A stretch of DNA of 64,000 nucleotides from Brachionus manjavacas. Lineage: Eukaryota; Rotifera; Eurotatoria; Ploima; Brachionidae. The position numbers were made by a program, and so were the translations under genes. Where the stretch lies: assembly GCA_019054805.1 (NCBI GenBank), contig JAHQIY010000020.1, forward strand, positions 496,001 to 560,000, in the 5' to 3' direction. Shown here piece by piece: positions 12,401 through 21,817 of this stretch. A model generated the notes under the pieces. That model saw only the letters and a program-made list of their open reading frames with translations, searched no databases and had not been told where the DNA came from. Position 1 is the first letter of the stretch, and each line of letters begins with the position of its first letter.

Positions 12401-15400
12401 CCAAGAACAACACGCTGCTTCCTACCAATCAAAAAGGATTCAATCCACCTGTGTAAATTACCACTGATACCATAATGTTTCAACTTGTGGAGGAGTTTAT
12501 GATGATTTACTCGATCAAACGCCTTCGAAAAGTCAGTATACACAATGTCGATGTTATTGCCCTTAGAAAGCTCCGTTGTTATCAAGTCAAAACTCTCCAA
12601 GAGATTTGTGGTACAAGATCTCTTAGGCATAAAACCGTGTTAAAAACATACTGATCAATCTATTATGAGTCAAATGATCAATTATGACTTTCCGAATGAT
12701 TCTTTCCGTGATCCGACAAACTATTGAGGTAATGGACACGGGTCTGTAGTTGTTAACATTGCATCTATCACCTTTCTTAAAAATAGGAGTCACATACGCT
12801 CTTTTCCAAACCTCTGGGACCTGTCCTGTTGTCAACGAACTCTTCATTAATAGTGATAAAGGAACACATATAGCATCCGCAGTCATCTTCAAGAAGTAAG
12901 GATTAACACCATCGAAACCTGTGCTTTTGGATACATTTAAGCCTTTCAAGTGTCTCAAAACAATCAGCGGAGGGATGTCCGTGTTTATGTTGAACTCGCA
13001 TACTTTTTCACTTCTATGTAGAAAATTCGGTGGTTCATCAACGTTGTTATTGAAAACCGAATGAAAAAACTCATTGAAAATTCTGACTATCTCATCACGA
13101 TTGCTGGTGATTGAACCATCGGACCGTTTAATTGAGTGAATTGCTGGCTTTACGTTTAGCTTTTCATAAAAATACTTAAAAATCATTTTTGGCTGTTTGG
13201 TATGTTTTTTAGTCGTGCCTCAAAGTCACTAACTGCCGACTTGATTTTACGCTTAATTTGATTTCGAACACGCCGAAAATTTTCCAAAATACTACACCTC
13301 AAACTTCTTTTTCCGCCAACTAGCTTCTTCCATAAGCAATACTTTTCTTTAATTAACTTCTTGATTCCATTATTCATCCACGGCGGCTGTTTTTTACGAT
13401 TTTGACCAGCAATTCGTTTCGGTACGTACATCTTACAAGCACACTGATATAATCTGAGAAAAACTTCGTACATTTCATTAACACTCAAGTTCTTAAAACT
13501 TCTAATCCAGTCAATACTTTTGAAAAACTTAGAAATTAAAAAATAATTTCCTCTTCGGTAATTAAACAAGACACTGTGAAACAAAACTTCTCCATCATCA
13601 TCTTAATTTAAATAATAATAACTCCATGCTATGCTTAAATGGCAACGCTCCAAATTACTTAAACCTGGGCCAGTACTCAAATTTGCTACTCTCGCATCAC
13701 TCTCGGTTAAAATCAGGTCCAAAATAGACTTATTGCCATACTCGTTTGTCTGAAAAGTTGGACAGTCTACATTTTGCATTAGAAAACAATCTTCGATTGC
13801 ATTAACCAACTCAAGTTCTTCCTTCCTAGCACCTTGACCAACACTCCATTCTCCATTTTCATACCAACATATATTTGGACTATTAAAATCCCCACAAATT
13901 AAAAGCCCACTTACCTTTTTTGATTCAAATAGTTTCCTTGCACAAAACAAACTTTCTCTTACTTCATCAATCGATTCACTGATATAAGGACAATAAATGC
14001 AACCAATAAGAAGGCGTTCTCTTCCACATTCTAATTTACACCAAACCTCCTCCACCGAAAAATGAGTATCTAATACCAAATCAACTTCAACCACTTTTAT
14101 ATCTTTCTTTACGTAAATACACACCCCTCCACCTCTCTTGTTAGCTCGCCTGTTCTTATGATAGCATTCATAGCCCTCTATATAAGTTACTGACGCTTCA
14201 TCAAACCACGTCTCGGTCACAAATAAAATATCATATTCGTAAGTATGGCTTAAAACTTTTAGCTCGTCCAATTTGTTCCTGAGTGATGTGGCATTCGTAT
14301 ACCAACACTTAAGCTCTTTGTATTTCGATCTTGAAAGTGTAAAATATTTATTAATATTTATTAAGCATATATTTAATTTATATGTTTTTAAAAATATAAA
14401 AATATTTTTTTCTGGCGGATAAAAAAAGTTTACTGATGAAAAGTAATTCTTGTCCAACTTGAATCTCAGAATCTTTTATTAATTGAATAATATCTAAATT
14501 TTTTTAAAGCTTCTAATAAAAACTATTTGAAACCACCGGGCCTCATGTCTGCGCTTTCTCTAAATTCCCTAAAACACCGTTCACGATCTAAGTCATCCGA
14601 TAAAAGCTCTAGTCCAACATCACCATCTAGTCCAAAATTTTCATTTAAATATACAAATGGTAAGTTTTAATTAATCAACTTAAAATAAATTTAAGGTTTT
14701 TTGTTAGACTCTGCACTAGGCTTTATTGAACAAGCTTTGCTATTCAATGCAAATACATTGTGTGCTCCAGTGGCACCACCAGTTGTGCATGAACCTTTTT
14801 TGTAAATTCTTGACAAATAAAATAAATTGGAAAAATTTTTGAAAATTCATTTTTTAAAGAGACCTATTCTCGGAAAGAACAGTGATGAACAACTACTTTG
14901 GCATTGGCATTGATGCCAAGCTTTGCTTGGACTTTCACATTACCAGGGAAGAACACCCCGAAAAGTGCAAAAGTCGAATCCGCAACCATATGCTGTACAG
15001 TCTGCTTGGTAGCAAGGAATTAGTTCAGCGCACTTACAAAAATTTGGAGCAAAAAGTCAGACTTGAGTGTGATGGGATAAAAATTCCGCTAAAAAATGTC
15101 CAAGGTATTGTAGTTTTGAATATACCAAGTTATACCGGGGGGGTCAACTTCTGGGGTCCTAATTCAAGAGACGAAAATGTGTTTATTTCACCTTCGTTTG
15201 ATGACAAAATTCTAGAAGTGGTATCCATAAGCGGAGCAATACAGATGGCGCTTTCGCGCGTAGTCAGCCTAAAAAGCAACCGTATAGCGCAGTGTAGAAG
15301 CGTTAAAATTCAAATACTGGGCAGTGAAGGTGTTCCTGTTCAAGTAGATGGCGAAGCATGGATCCAACCGCCTGGCTACATTCAGATAATTCACAAAAAC

Positions 15401-18400
15401 CGAGCTCAGATGCTCACAAGAAACAAAATTTTTGAACACATGCTCAAAACGTGGTCCGAAAAGCAGAAAAATGATCCCCAAATGGGAACTGACATGGTCA
15501 AAGACGAGCTTATATCACTACAACGAATTGTGGATGATGCTAGTTGTTTGATTAAAAGAATTAAGACTGCATCGTTAAGAAATGTGTTCATTGAGCAAGA
15601 TTTAAATGGTTATGCCGTACAGGCAGGAAGTAATCTGGAGGCAATTTGTGTTAATGGAAAAATTGATGAAAAATCTACCAGACAACAAATTACGGATTTT
15701 TTAAACTCGGTCCGTACTCTAATGGTCGAGTCGAATATTTTTATAGGAGAAAATACTTTAAAAAATGTAATTTTTTTCTCTTAAATTGAAATATATTTTT
15801 ATGTTCTAATTAGTTTATTAAAATTAACTTTTTTTGTTGAAAGGGCATTGAAGCTGATTGTGTTGAAAAAATTCAGCTCGGTTTAAATGATCTCAAAATA
15901 GATTTAAAAAAACTAAATGATTGTCATGGCATTTATCAATTTCCTTTGGACGAAGTATGTTTTTATTTTTAGTTTTTTGGTCTTTCTAAATTTTCTGGTC
16001 ATAGATTTCATACAGGAAATTAATTTTTTTAGGCTTAAATTTTAATGGTATCAATTTATCTTTTTTGGTATCAAAAAAAAAAAGCATTTTCATACCAACT
16101 AAAAGAAACAATAATATAAGATTTGTAAAAAGAAAAGAGGACTCAAGACCCAGAGGAGTCGGAAAGCATAATTGGAAATCAGCAAAGTGTCGAACTGTTC
16201 ATAAAAAAGTGAGAAACCCTTGCAAGTTCAAAAATTTTAAATCAAGTTGCTAAAGGCTGTTGGAAAAAAAGAATACTTAAATGATACTATGATATTAATT
16301 ATTATTAATAAAATAAAAATTACTATAAAAAATATTAGAAATTAATTTGATACCAAAAAATTTATTTGATATCTATATGCTCTTTTTTTATTTAGCATTA
16401 AACAATATTAAAAATTTTTTTTAGTCTTGAATGAAATTTTAGTTCTAAGTTATTTTTGATTTTTAATTTAAAAAAAAGGTATTTTTTATCAATTTTTTAA
16501 ATACTAAATTTTTAAACTTTATTTAACATAATTTGTTTAATCTTTAATAAGGAAGAAAATTTTATGAACTTTTATCTGAGGTAAAAATAAAATCTAAATC
16601 AATATTTTTAAATTTAACTTTGTTTCGCTGTAAAATATTTTGATTATTATTAAAATATCATTTAAAGCCAGAATTTGGATGCTTTAGGATTTTAAATTTG
16701 TCTTTAAAATTTTCAAACAAATATTTTATAAAAATCAATTAAAGATCATTTGGAATAACAAGATTTTTTTATTTAATCAAAAAAATATACATTTTTTGTT
16801 TAATTTTAAAACAAATTAAGAAAGCTAATTTCATCATTTTTTTAAGATTTTAATATTTTAAATTATGATCATGAACTTCAAGTTGCCGATTAATAATTGA
16901 TTATTTTTTAAGAAAATTAAAATTTATTTAAAAAAAAATTTTTAGTTACTTTTATATTTACAAACATGGTAAATAACAGAACATGTTCAACGCGATAGTT
17001 CTTGCAGATTTTAATAAACAATTTATGACCAATTTTTTATCGACTTGTTGCGTTTAAAAGGATTGTAAAAAGAAAAAACTAAATTTTAATCTTTCATAAA
17101 ATTAAATAAAATGCCAAATATTAATAAGGTTAATTTAAATTATTCTAAAGGTTAATTTCATATCGTTAATTTCAAATTGATATTTTGGTAAAAAATAAAA
17201 ATATGCATTTATTTTTAGACATTCAATATTAAAAATCATATCTTTTGTTAAAGTGTCGATTTTGATCTTTATTTTTTTAATTTATTTTGTGGGTCTGTTG
17301 CACTATAAGACCAGTTGATCACCTAATATGTGACCAGCAAACAACTGATTCACTATTTAAAATCAGAACATGAAAAAATGAATCTTAAATCCAATAACAG
17401 TCTAATAATCAAGCATTTGGTCAACTAAACAAAGAAAAATTTGTTGAAAATTTTTTTACTTAAAATTAGATTTAGAATAATGAATCTTTAAATATGCAAA
17501 AATAGCTTTATCTAATACAGATAGTTCACAAAAAAGTGAACAAAAAGGATCCACTTGTCTTGTTAATGACGGAGAAGGTAAAAGTCCAATTCCGGCATTA
17601 CAAGAATGCATTAAATTAAATTTTTTTTGATTTTTTTGGTCTTGTAATTAAATAAATTTTTTCCAAAATTTTGGTAACATTTATCTATTGACTTGAATTC
17701 GATAACAAAACAGGAATTATAATTTTTATTCTCTCAAAAAAGATATTCCAAATTTTGGCTTCAAAAGTATTTTTTTTTACTTCAATCTGATAAAATAAAT
17801 AAAATATTAATTGAAGGCCTATAAAATTCCTCACCGCTAATGTTAATAAAAAAAACCCTAAATTAAAGTTAAGATTAATTTATTAAAACGACCATTGCTC
17901 CTTTCTAATTTAGATTAGTTTTCATCAAAAATCGCGGAACCAAAAAATTATTCGCCTTGATTGAATTACTGTGGGAAATTAAATTTTTAAAATTACTGAT
18001 TTTTATTTATATTAAAAGTAAATTGGAAAAAGCTTTTGACAAATAAATAAATTATCTATTGAATAAAAAAAATTCTTTGTAGTATAAACCAAATTTTATT
18101 TATTTTAATATAAAAAAAAAGTCAATTAAATTTGAATTTAGAATAAAAATATATCCCTTAGAATACATACAAAAATAAAAATAATAAAAAGAGTAAAAAA
18201 AAAATCAATCAAATTCTAAAGCAGTACTTACCTTAGGTGGACGACCTGGTTCTTTTTTTGCTGGTTTATTTGAATCAACCACCTCATCATCAACTTTCCT
18301 TTTTGCTTGTAAGTCCACGACCTCTTTTCAGAATCACATTTATTTGTGGTTTAAATACATCAACCTGTGTATGAAACAACACCGAGGCCTAAGTACAAAT

Positions 18401-20525
18401 TTTGTAGCTCTTCATCACTAAGAGAGAATAAATAATAGCAAAAATATACTTCAATTTTTTTACACAATAGTTGCAAATGTAATATTCAAAATAAATAAAT
18501 AAATGTATGCTACATTTTATTTTCTTATTCTATTAAGTTTTTCTTTAATCTAAATTTTTTTATTATTCCTGAAAAGCCATTGTCCAAGGTAAATAGAATT
18601 TGAAAATTTAATTGAAATATTCAGGACATTGTTTATCTTTTAAAGTTGGTTTTTCGTTTTTTTTGTTGTCAACTCTTAAAATTTAAACAAAAATTTGAAT
18701 TAATTAATTAATTTTGAGTTTTTCTTTTTGTTTTTTTTTAATTAATAAAAGAGAAAAAGAGTTTTTTAAATTTTATTTTTTTTTAAATATTTCTTTTGGT
18801 TGAATTCAAATCGTGATTTAGTTCAAAAAATAAATCCAACAAGGAATATGTCTGAATATGCCTGTTAATGAAATGAGCTCTAATAAAAGATTAAAAAAGA
18901 TAAACAAATTTTTTTAATCAAAATTATTTATTAGTTGATCATGATATAATTAATTGGAATAAAATACTAAGATAAATCAGTAGTCATGAAAAAGGATTTA
19001 AGTAATTTTTTTAAGATCTAAAGCAAGATATTTAGAACGAAAATGAAAGAAAGTTTGATTTAATTCACAATGAAGATTGAATTAGTTACAATACAACTTT
19101 ATACTAAATTTTATTTAATTAAAAAAAGAAAAAACTTAACTATAATTGAATAAATATTTTATAGAATTTTGTCAAAGTATTTGACTGCTCGATTGTCAGA
19201 GATCAAGTAAATTAGGATTTTTTAAATAAAATTATTTATTTTTTTTTTATTTTCTTTGAAATATTGAATCTTTATTGATTAGCTACATTAGATGAATTAA
19301 TAGCTACGCAGATGCGTTTCACCAGATATCATCCAGACCATAATCAATTTAGTTTTTTAAAAGCTTATCTATTTTTGTCTTGAAATTGTTCACAGATTTT
19401 GACTCTGTTGCTTTCAAGCTTGTCTCAATCGGCAATAATCATTAAATTTTTTATGTAATTATTTCAGGTCGAAACTTCAGCCCATATGAAAAAAAAACTT
19501 TACAGAAATAAACTTCACAAAATTAAATTAAATGTTTAATTTATTTAACTTTTATTTTATTTTAATACAAAAATGACAATTAATATTTATTTGCTTTGAA
19601 TATTTTTTATTTAAGACATTGATCAAGCTGCTAAGTTCCGATGTCTAAAAAAATGAATATTTTTCATTTTATTTTTGTTGAAAAACTAAAAATTTCAAAA
19701 AAACTTTATTCCCAACATGTTAATTCCAATTTTTAATTAAGTAATAATTTTTTATTAAGCACTCAAAAAGCTCATTTATTAGACTATTTAATTAGCTCTT
19801 TCGAAAAAATAATCTTGACCCTTGTTTTAATCTCATTTGAAACCAAACAAAAGCTCATTTAAAAAAGCGTCTTAATAAAAGAATAATAAAATTTTTTATT
19901 TATTAAATGAAAAAAAACTGCCAACATCTAATACCATTTTTTAATTATGACTTAAGCAATCATTTGATTTTATCATGACAACTTGAATTTATTTGTGATT
20001 AATCAACAAATGTAAACTCGAATAGATTTAAATGCAAATATTGATTTATTCAAAAGAAGATAAAATATACAATTATGTTTTTGAATTTGTTGGTTATTAA
20101 TTATTATAAAAAATAAATTATCTTTTTTTTAAAGGACAAATCGGAATCAAAACGGAGTAGATTCAGCATTGTAGAGAGGTACAAAAAGTCTAAATTGAGG
20201 CAAAAAGATGACAGGGAACTGCTTAAAACGCTGCATTCTATTCCAGTGGAGGACTGGGGCATTGAAGAAGTCTGCTTGTGGCTGGAAAGTCTGAACCTGA
20301 GCGAGTACAAGGAGTCTTTCATGCGGCATGATATCCGTGGCACCGAGATCCGAAATCTGGAGCGCCGCGACCTCAGAGTAATTTCAAATAAAAATTTGCA
20401 AAAAATTTTTTTTCTAATTTTTTCTCAAGGAATTGGGCATTGTCAAAGTGGGACATTTAAAGCGAATTTTGAATGCTGCCAAGGACATACCCAAGCGCAT
20501 TGCCATCGAAAAGAAAAGTGTCTGA
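5006..20525 (+). CDS. Diacylglycerol kinase, delta/eta type (3' part of gene)
   Basis: Type II diacylglycerol kinase, which phosphorylates diacylglycerol to phosphatidic acid. Seven visible exons: 5006-6482, 14510-14659, 14708-14801, 14860-15766, 15844-15954, 20135-20377, 20430-20525. All introns are GT-AG, phases agree, and the join is one open frame of 1025 residues to a TGA. Domain order: second half of the catalytic domain ([10 protein letters not shown], residues about 7-16), a Ser-rich linker, the accessory domain ([13 protein letters not shown] near 583; [16 protein letters not shown]), then a SAM domain (about 950-1016) ending in the kinase's typical KVGHLKRIL tail. A split catalytic domain plus SAM is diagnostic of DGK delta/eta. 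The PH and C1 domains and the first catalytic half are outside the window. The 8-kb and 4-kb introns are filled with transposons. A possible poly(A) signal is at 20560-20565. Confidence 0.93.
6483..6730. other. Start of 8-kb DGK intron
   Basis: The intron opens with GTAGGT. Apart from an AT-rich run and a short non-repetitive stretch (6600-6730) I recognise nothing here. Confidence 0.5.
6731..6753. repeat. (ATG)n microsatellite at a LINE 3' end
   Basis: Seven to eight ATG units lie exactly where the minus-strand LINE ends, reading (CAT)n on the LINE strand. It is most likely the LINE's simple-repeat tail. Confidence 0.8.
6733..8240 (-). mobile_element. 5'-truncated LINE with decayed reverse transcriptase
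   Basis: On the minus strand the conceptual product contains RT landmarks in order: [18 protein letters not shown] (about 8130), [14 protein letters not shown], motif [26 protein letters not shown] followed by an in-frame stop, and the catalytic FADD (about 7640). Downstream come [14 protein letters not shown] and the post-RT segment to a stop near 6950. An internal stop and a missing endonuclease show it is dead and 5'-truncated. The 3'UTR ends with the hairpin AAGGAGCGAAAGCTCGAGCC (about 6791-6810 on this strand), an A/T tail and a (CAT)n tract. It lies antisense in the DGK intron. Confidence 0.85.
8290..8498 (-). pseudogene. LINE C-terminal fragment
   Basis: The minus strand reads [20 protein letters not shown], then [20 protein letters not shown], the characteristic C-terminal region of the same LINE clade as the element at 11395-14470 ([35 protein letters not shown]). 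Stops interrupt the frame. It abuts a second LINE fragment at 8499. Confidence 0.75.
8499..8640 (-). pseudogene. Second LINE C-terminal fragment
   Basis: This is nearly identical to 27619-27773 (minus strand: [40 protein letters not shown]). The junction at 8498/8499 joins two different LINE copies, each truncated, in the same orientation. Confidence 0.75.
8641..9404. other. Intron sequence with a LINE-type 3' tail
   Basis: CTGAAGGAGCTCTAGTTCGG followed by TACAGAAAACAAATAAATAA (8761-8800) matches the LINE 3' tail motif on the + strand. The rest is AT-rich and I see no coding or structured element in it. Confidence 0.45.
9405..9610. repeat. Mariner remnant related to 26880-27620
   Basis: It contains TTTACGTAAATTTACGTAAA and the phrase GACCAGTCTCCATTATTTTG, which matches GACCAGTCTCCATCTTGTTTG at 27177, just beyond the transposase stop of the mariner element there. 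It is a partial, degenerate copy without coding sequence. Confidence 0.45.
9945..10792. mobile_element. Mariner-like deletion derivative (family of 49899-51286)
   Basis: Terminal inverted repeats AAGTTCACGAAATTCAAAAC (9945 on) and its complement ending at 10792, next to TA on both sides. The subterminal regions (TAGTGCTATCTGAATTTCAC, and the segment from about 10150 to 10480) are nearly the same as in 49899-51286. On the + strand, 10626-10670 reads [12 protein letters not shown], the start of the C-terminal transposase block seen complete in the sibling, then breaks off: an internally deleted copy. A 60-codon open frame at 9969-10151 is just the terminal repeat region. Confidence 0.75.
10793..11394. 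other. AT-rich intron sequence
   Basis: It holds A/T-rich sequence and a short inverted motif around 11286-11325 (ACTCGGGGTA… / …CGGGGTAC). I recognise no gene or element between the mariner copy and the LINE 3' end. Confidence 0.5.
11430..13584 (-). pseudogene. LINE reverse transcriptase region, frameshifted
   Basis: Three overlapping open pieces (13584-13183, 13186-12623, 12630-11545) make up the linker and RT. Landmarks: [39 protein letters not shown], motif [40 protein letters not shown], catalytic YADD, and the post-[22 protein letters not shown]. Frame breaks occur near 13184, 12626 and 11545; beyond 11545 the shifted frame continues as [19 protein letters not shown] to a stop near 11450. 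All catalytic motifs are present, so the lesions are the reason to call it inactive. Confidence 0.88.
13603..14457 (-). CDS. LINE APE-type endonuclease domain
   Basis: A 284-residue open frame with hallmarks of apurinic-like endonucleases of LINEs: [15 protein letters not shown] near the N-terminus, [11 protein letters not shown] (catalytic Glu), [29 protein letters not shown] (GDFN), and the C-terminal ILDLILT plus an S-H pair (CHLSIAW) in place of the usual SDH. It nicks target DNA to prime reverse transcription. The first 40 residues are AT-driven and the true start is uncertain. The reverse transcriptase follows downstream after a frame break. Confidence 0.85.
   Translation of the reverse strand: MDKNYFSSVNFFYPPEKNIFIFLKTYKLNICLININKYFTLSRSKYKELKCWYTNATSLRNKLDELKVLSHTYEYDILFVTETWFDEASVTYIEGYECYHKNRRANKRGGGVCIYVKKDIKVVEVDLVLDTHFSVEEVWCKLECGRERLLIGCIYCPYISESIDEVRESLFCARKLFESKKVSGLLICGDFNSPNICWYENGEWSVGQGARKEELELVNAIEDCFLMQNVDCPTFQTNEYGNKSILDLILTESDARVANLSTGPGLSNLERCHLSIAWSYYYLN
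14510..15954 (+). CDS. DGK exons 2-5: linker end and accessory domain
   Basis: Four exons split by short introns (48, 58 and 77 bp). 14510-14659 carries a Ser-rich basic stretch ([20 protein letters not shown]). 14708-14801 carries [15 protein letters not shown] and a Pro/Val patch. 14860-15766 holds [20 protein letters not shown] and the whole accessory domain, including [46 protein letters not shown] and [11 protein letters not shown]. 15844-15954 is charged and possibly helical. Phases 1, 1, 2, 0 and 0 match across all joins. These exons are visibly more A+T-rich than 5006-6482. Confidence 0.92.
16065..16253 (+). other. Short basic open frame, unrecognised
   Basis: Sixty-two codons in a stretch less A/T-simple than its surroundings: Lys/Arg-rich with three Cys and one His ([20 protein letters not shown]). 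I do not recognise it. It could be the decayed tail of a transposon protein or chance; there is no initiation context or splice structure to support a gene. Confidence 0.2.
18190..18345 (-). pseudogene. AT-hook C-terminal remnant, MULE-like
   Basis: The minus strand reads [20 protein letters not shown] followed by [12 protein letters not shown] and a stop. The GRPPK core is an AT-hook like the RKRGRPPK tail of the MULE remnant at 60540-61085. It is probably the end of another MULE-type transposase gene, the rest of which has been lost. Confidence 0.4.
19285..19490 (-). mobile_element. 5'-truncated LINE 3' end
   Basis: On the minus strand it matches the last part of the LINE at 11395-14470, including ATGGTCTGGAT and a terminal hairpin with stem ACGC/GCGT and loop ATCT (19306-19317). 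The coding part is decayed. Loop bases differ from the other copy (GAAA) while the stem is kept. Confidence 0.75.
20135..20525 (+). CDS. DGK last exons: SAM domain and C-terminus
   Basis: Two exons, 20135-20377 and 20430-20525, separated by a 52-bp intron. They encode a basic segment ([19 protein letters not shown]), then a SAM domain beginning [20 protein letters not shown] with [20 protein letters not shown] and [15 protein letters not shown], ending at TGA 20523-20525. SAM domains of DGK delta and eta oligomerise the kinase (family knowledge). The C-terminus stops about 12 residues after the SAM, as is usual for the longer vertebrate isoforms. Confidence 0.92.
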
Positions 20526-21509
20526 TATTTTTTCCCTTTTTTGTTTCTTTTTTAATTTAAATAAAAATAAATTTTTTTTGCTAATTAATACCATTTTAAT
20601 TTATTAAATCCGGTCTAGTTAAAATATCAAAAAAAAGGCTGATTAATCTGAAAATGGCATTTTTTGAAAAAAACAATTTTTCAATGAGTGTTTATGATGA
20701 AGAATTGTTCAAAAAGGCCTAAAGAAAATCGCGTCAATTTGAGCATCTATTAATAATATTAATTATCAAAAGCCATAAACCAATAAATACTCGTTTATTA
20801 TAATAATTTAAAATATTTTATTATATACTATTTTAAAAAATTTTATATCAAATTTCAAGATAATTTTAGAATAAGTTTTTTTTATTATTTTTATCGCTGC
20901 ACTTTCAAGTCAATTGCTAAGAGAGAGAGAGACTAGTTTAAAGACACTTGATTGCCAGTGCCGCATTAATTCAAGTACACACATCAACATCAATTAATTA
21001 AAGCTTCATTCCGCTGCATCTCAATCATGATGGCACGAAATCTGCGCACAGATAAATCTTTTTCTTATAAATTGCCTTCAAAACTTAGATTTCCTGAATT
21101 TAAAATATTCGCAGAGGATATGCAACCCATTCAATTAGAGTTAATTTTCCGCCCTTTTAACCAACTTGTGTTTATTTGACAGATTAGGGATTACTCCGCA
21201 ACCAGTCAATAATAACAATCTTTTTTTTCTTTTTTTTTTAAATTTAATTACATTAAATTCTATCTCTGTGGCTCAGACTAATTACAATTTCTTTCAGCAA
21301 TAATTTTAAAATAGTTTATTTATTTATTTTGAATTTGATATAATATTTATAAATGCGGATTAGTGCTTAGCTCAGCTAAGTTTAAGTTTGATTTTTGCTG
21401 AACTAGATTTTTCTCTCAAAATATGTGTGTTTCTAAGCACTAAATCGGGTCAGTCTCGACAAGCTTATTGATCGCTTTAGACTAATTTTCCGCATATTTA
21501 GATGAAAAT
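20526..21509. other. Intergenic region, DGK to guanylate cyclase
   Basis: It contains the DGK 3'UTR with AATAAA at 20560-20565. From about 20900 the sequence is less A/T-simple and holds a GA-tract (GAGAGAGAGAGA, about 20920), non-repetitive DNA to 21200, and a TATA-like box near 21347. This is the likely 5' regulatory region of the cyclase gene. I see no open frame worth calling. Confidence 0.5.
21347..21385 (+). promoter_or_regulatory. Possible TATA box and palindrome
   Basis: TTTATAAATG at 21347-21356 lies about 155 bp upstream of the cyclase ATG. Just downstream is the near-palindrome CTTAGCTCAGCTAAG (about 21367-21381). In DNA this A+T-rich a TATA match carries little weight. Confidence 0.25.
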
Positions 21510-21817
21510 ATGAGTGTTAAATTAGTTATTTTTGTTTGGCTATTTGCAGCCGGCTCCAGCGTGCCGGTAAACATCCTGCTACTGCTGCCAGTCAATCAGA
21601 CATACAAATTCAGCCAGTCCAAAGTGATGGCCTCGCTCAGCCTGGCCATCAGCGATCTCAAGACTATTGACTACGGCACCAAGTTCCACATAGACATCAT
21701 ATCGGACACTTGTGACTGCACCGGCATCAAGGCTCCCATCAACGCCATGGAGAACATATTTGGCAAGCGCAACCACTCCAAGCACTTTCAGGCCGTTTTC
21801 GGTCCCATGTGTGACTA
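21510..21817 (+). CDS. Cyclase exon 1: signal peptide and receptor start
   Basis: The ATG at 21510 opens [20 protein letters not shown], a good signal peptide, followed by [15 protein letters not shown] and the start of the ANF-receptor fold. Cys residues (CDC at about residue 70 and GPMCDY at the end) match the family's disulfide region. The exon ends TA|gtaatt; joined to the next exon it restores [19 protein letters not shown], the family's GP-C-Y…P-ARLA-W signature. Confidence 0.93.

Larger units (their letters stand above)
11395..14470 (-). mobile_element. Near full-length CR1/L2-like LINE
   Basis: A non-LTR retrotransposon in antisense orientation inside the DGK intron, about 40 bp upstream of the acceptor at 14508. 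It encodes an APE-type endonuclease (13603-14457) and a reverse transcriptase (about 11430-13584), broken by a few frameshifts. The 3' end carries GGTCTGGATATAACCGGACT followed by a hairpin with stem ACGC/GCGT and a GAAA loop (11407-11418), then an AT-rich tail. The 5' start near 14460 lacks an obvious 5'UTR, so slight 5' truncation is possible. Few lesions suggest recent insertion relative to the other LINE pieces. Confidence 0.9.
15955..20134. other. 4.2-kb DGK intron with transposon scraps
   Basis: Mostly A/T-rich. Recognisable or coding-like pieces: a basic 62-codon frame (16065-16253), a terminal-repeat-like GGTCTGTTGCACTATAAGAC with GACCAGTTGATCAC (17293-17345), a coding-like + frame reading [20 protein letters not shown] (about 17550-17620), an AT-hook tail on the minus strand (18190-18345) and a LINE 3' piece (19285-19490). 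None looks like a DGK exon, because the flanking exons join in phase 0 with good family agreement. Confidence 0.6.

Noticed and set aside
20104..20343. Antisense frames over the SAM exon
   Set aside because: Shadows of the sense SAM-domain coding sequence.
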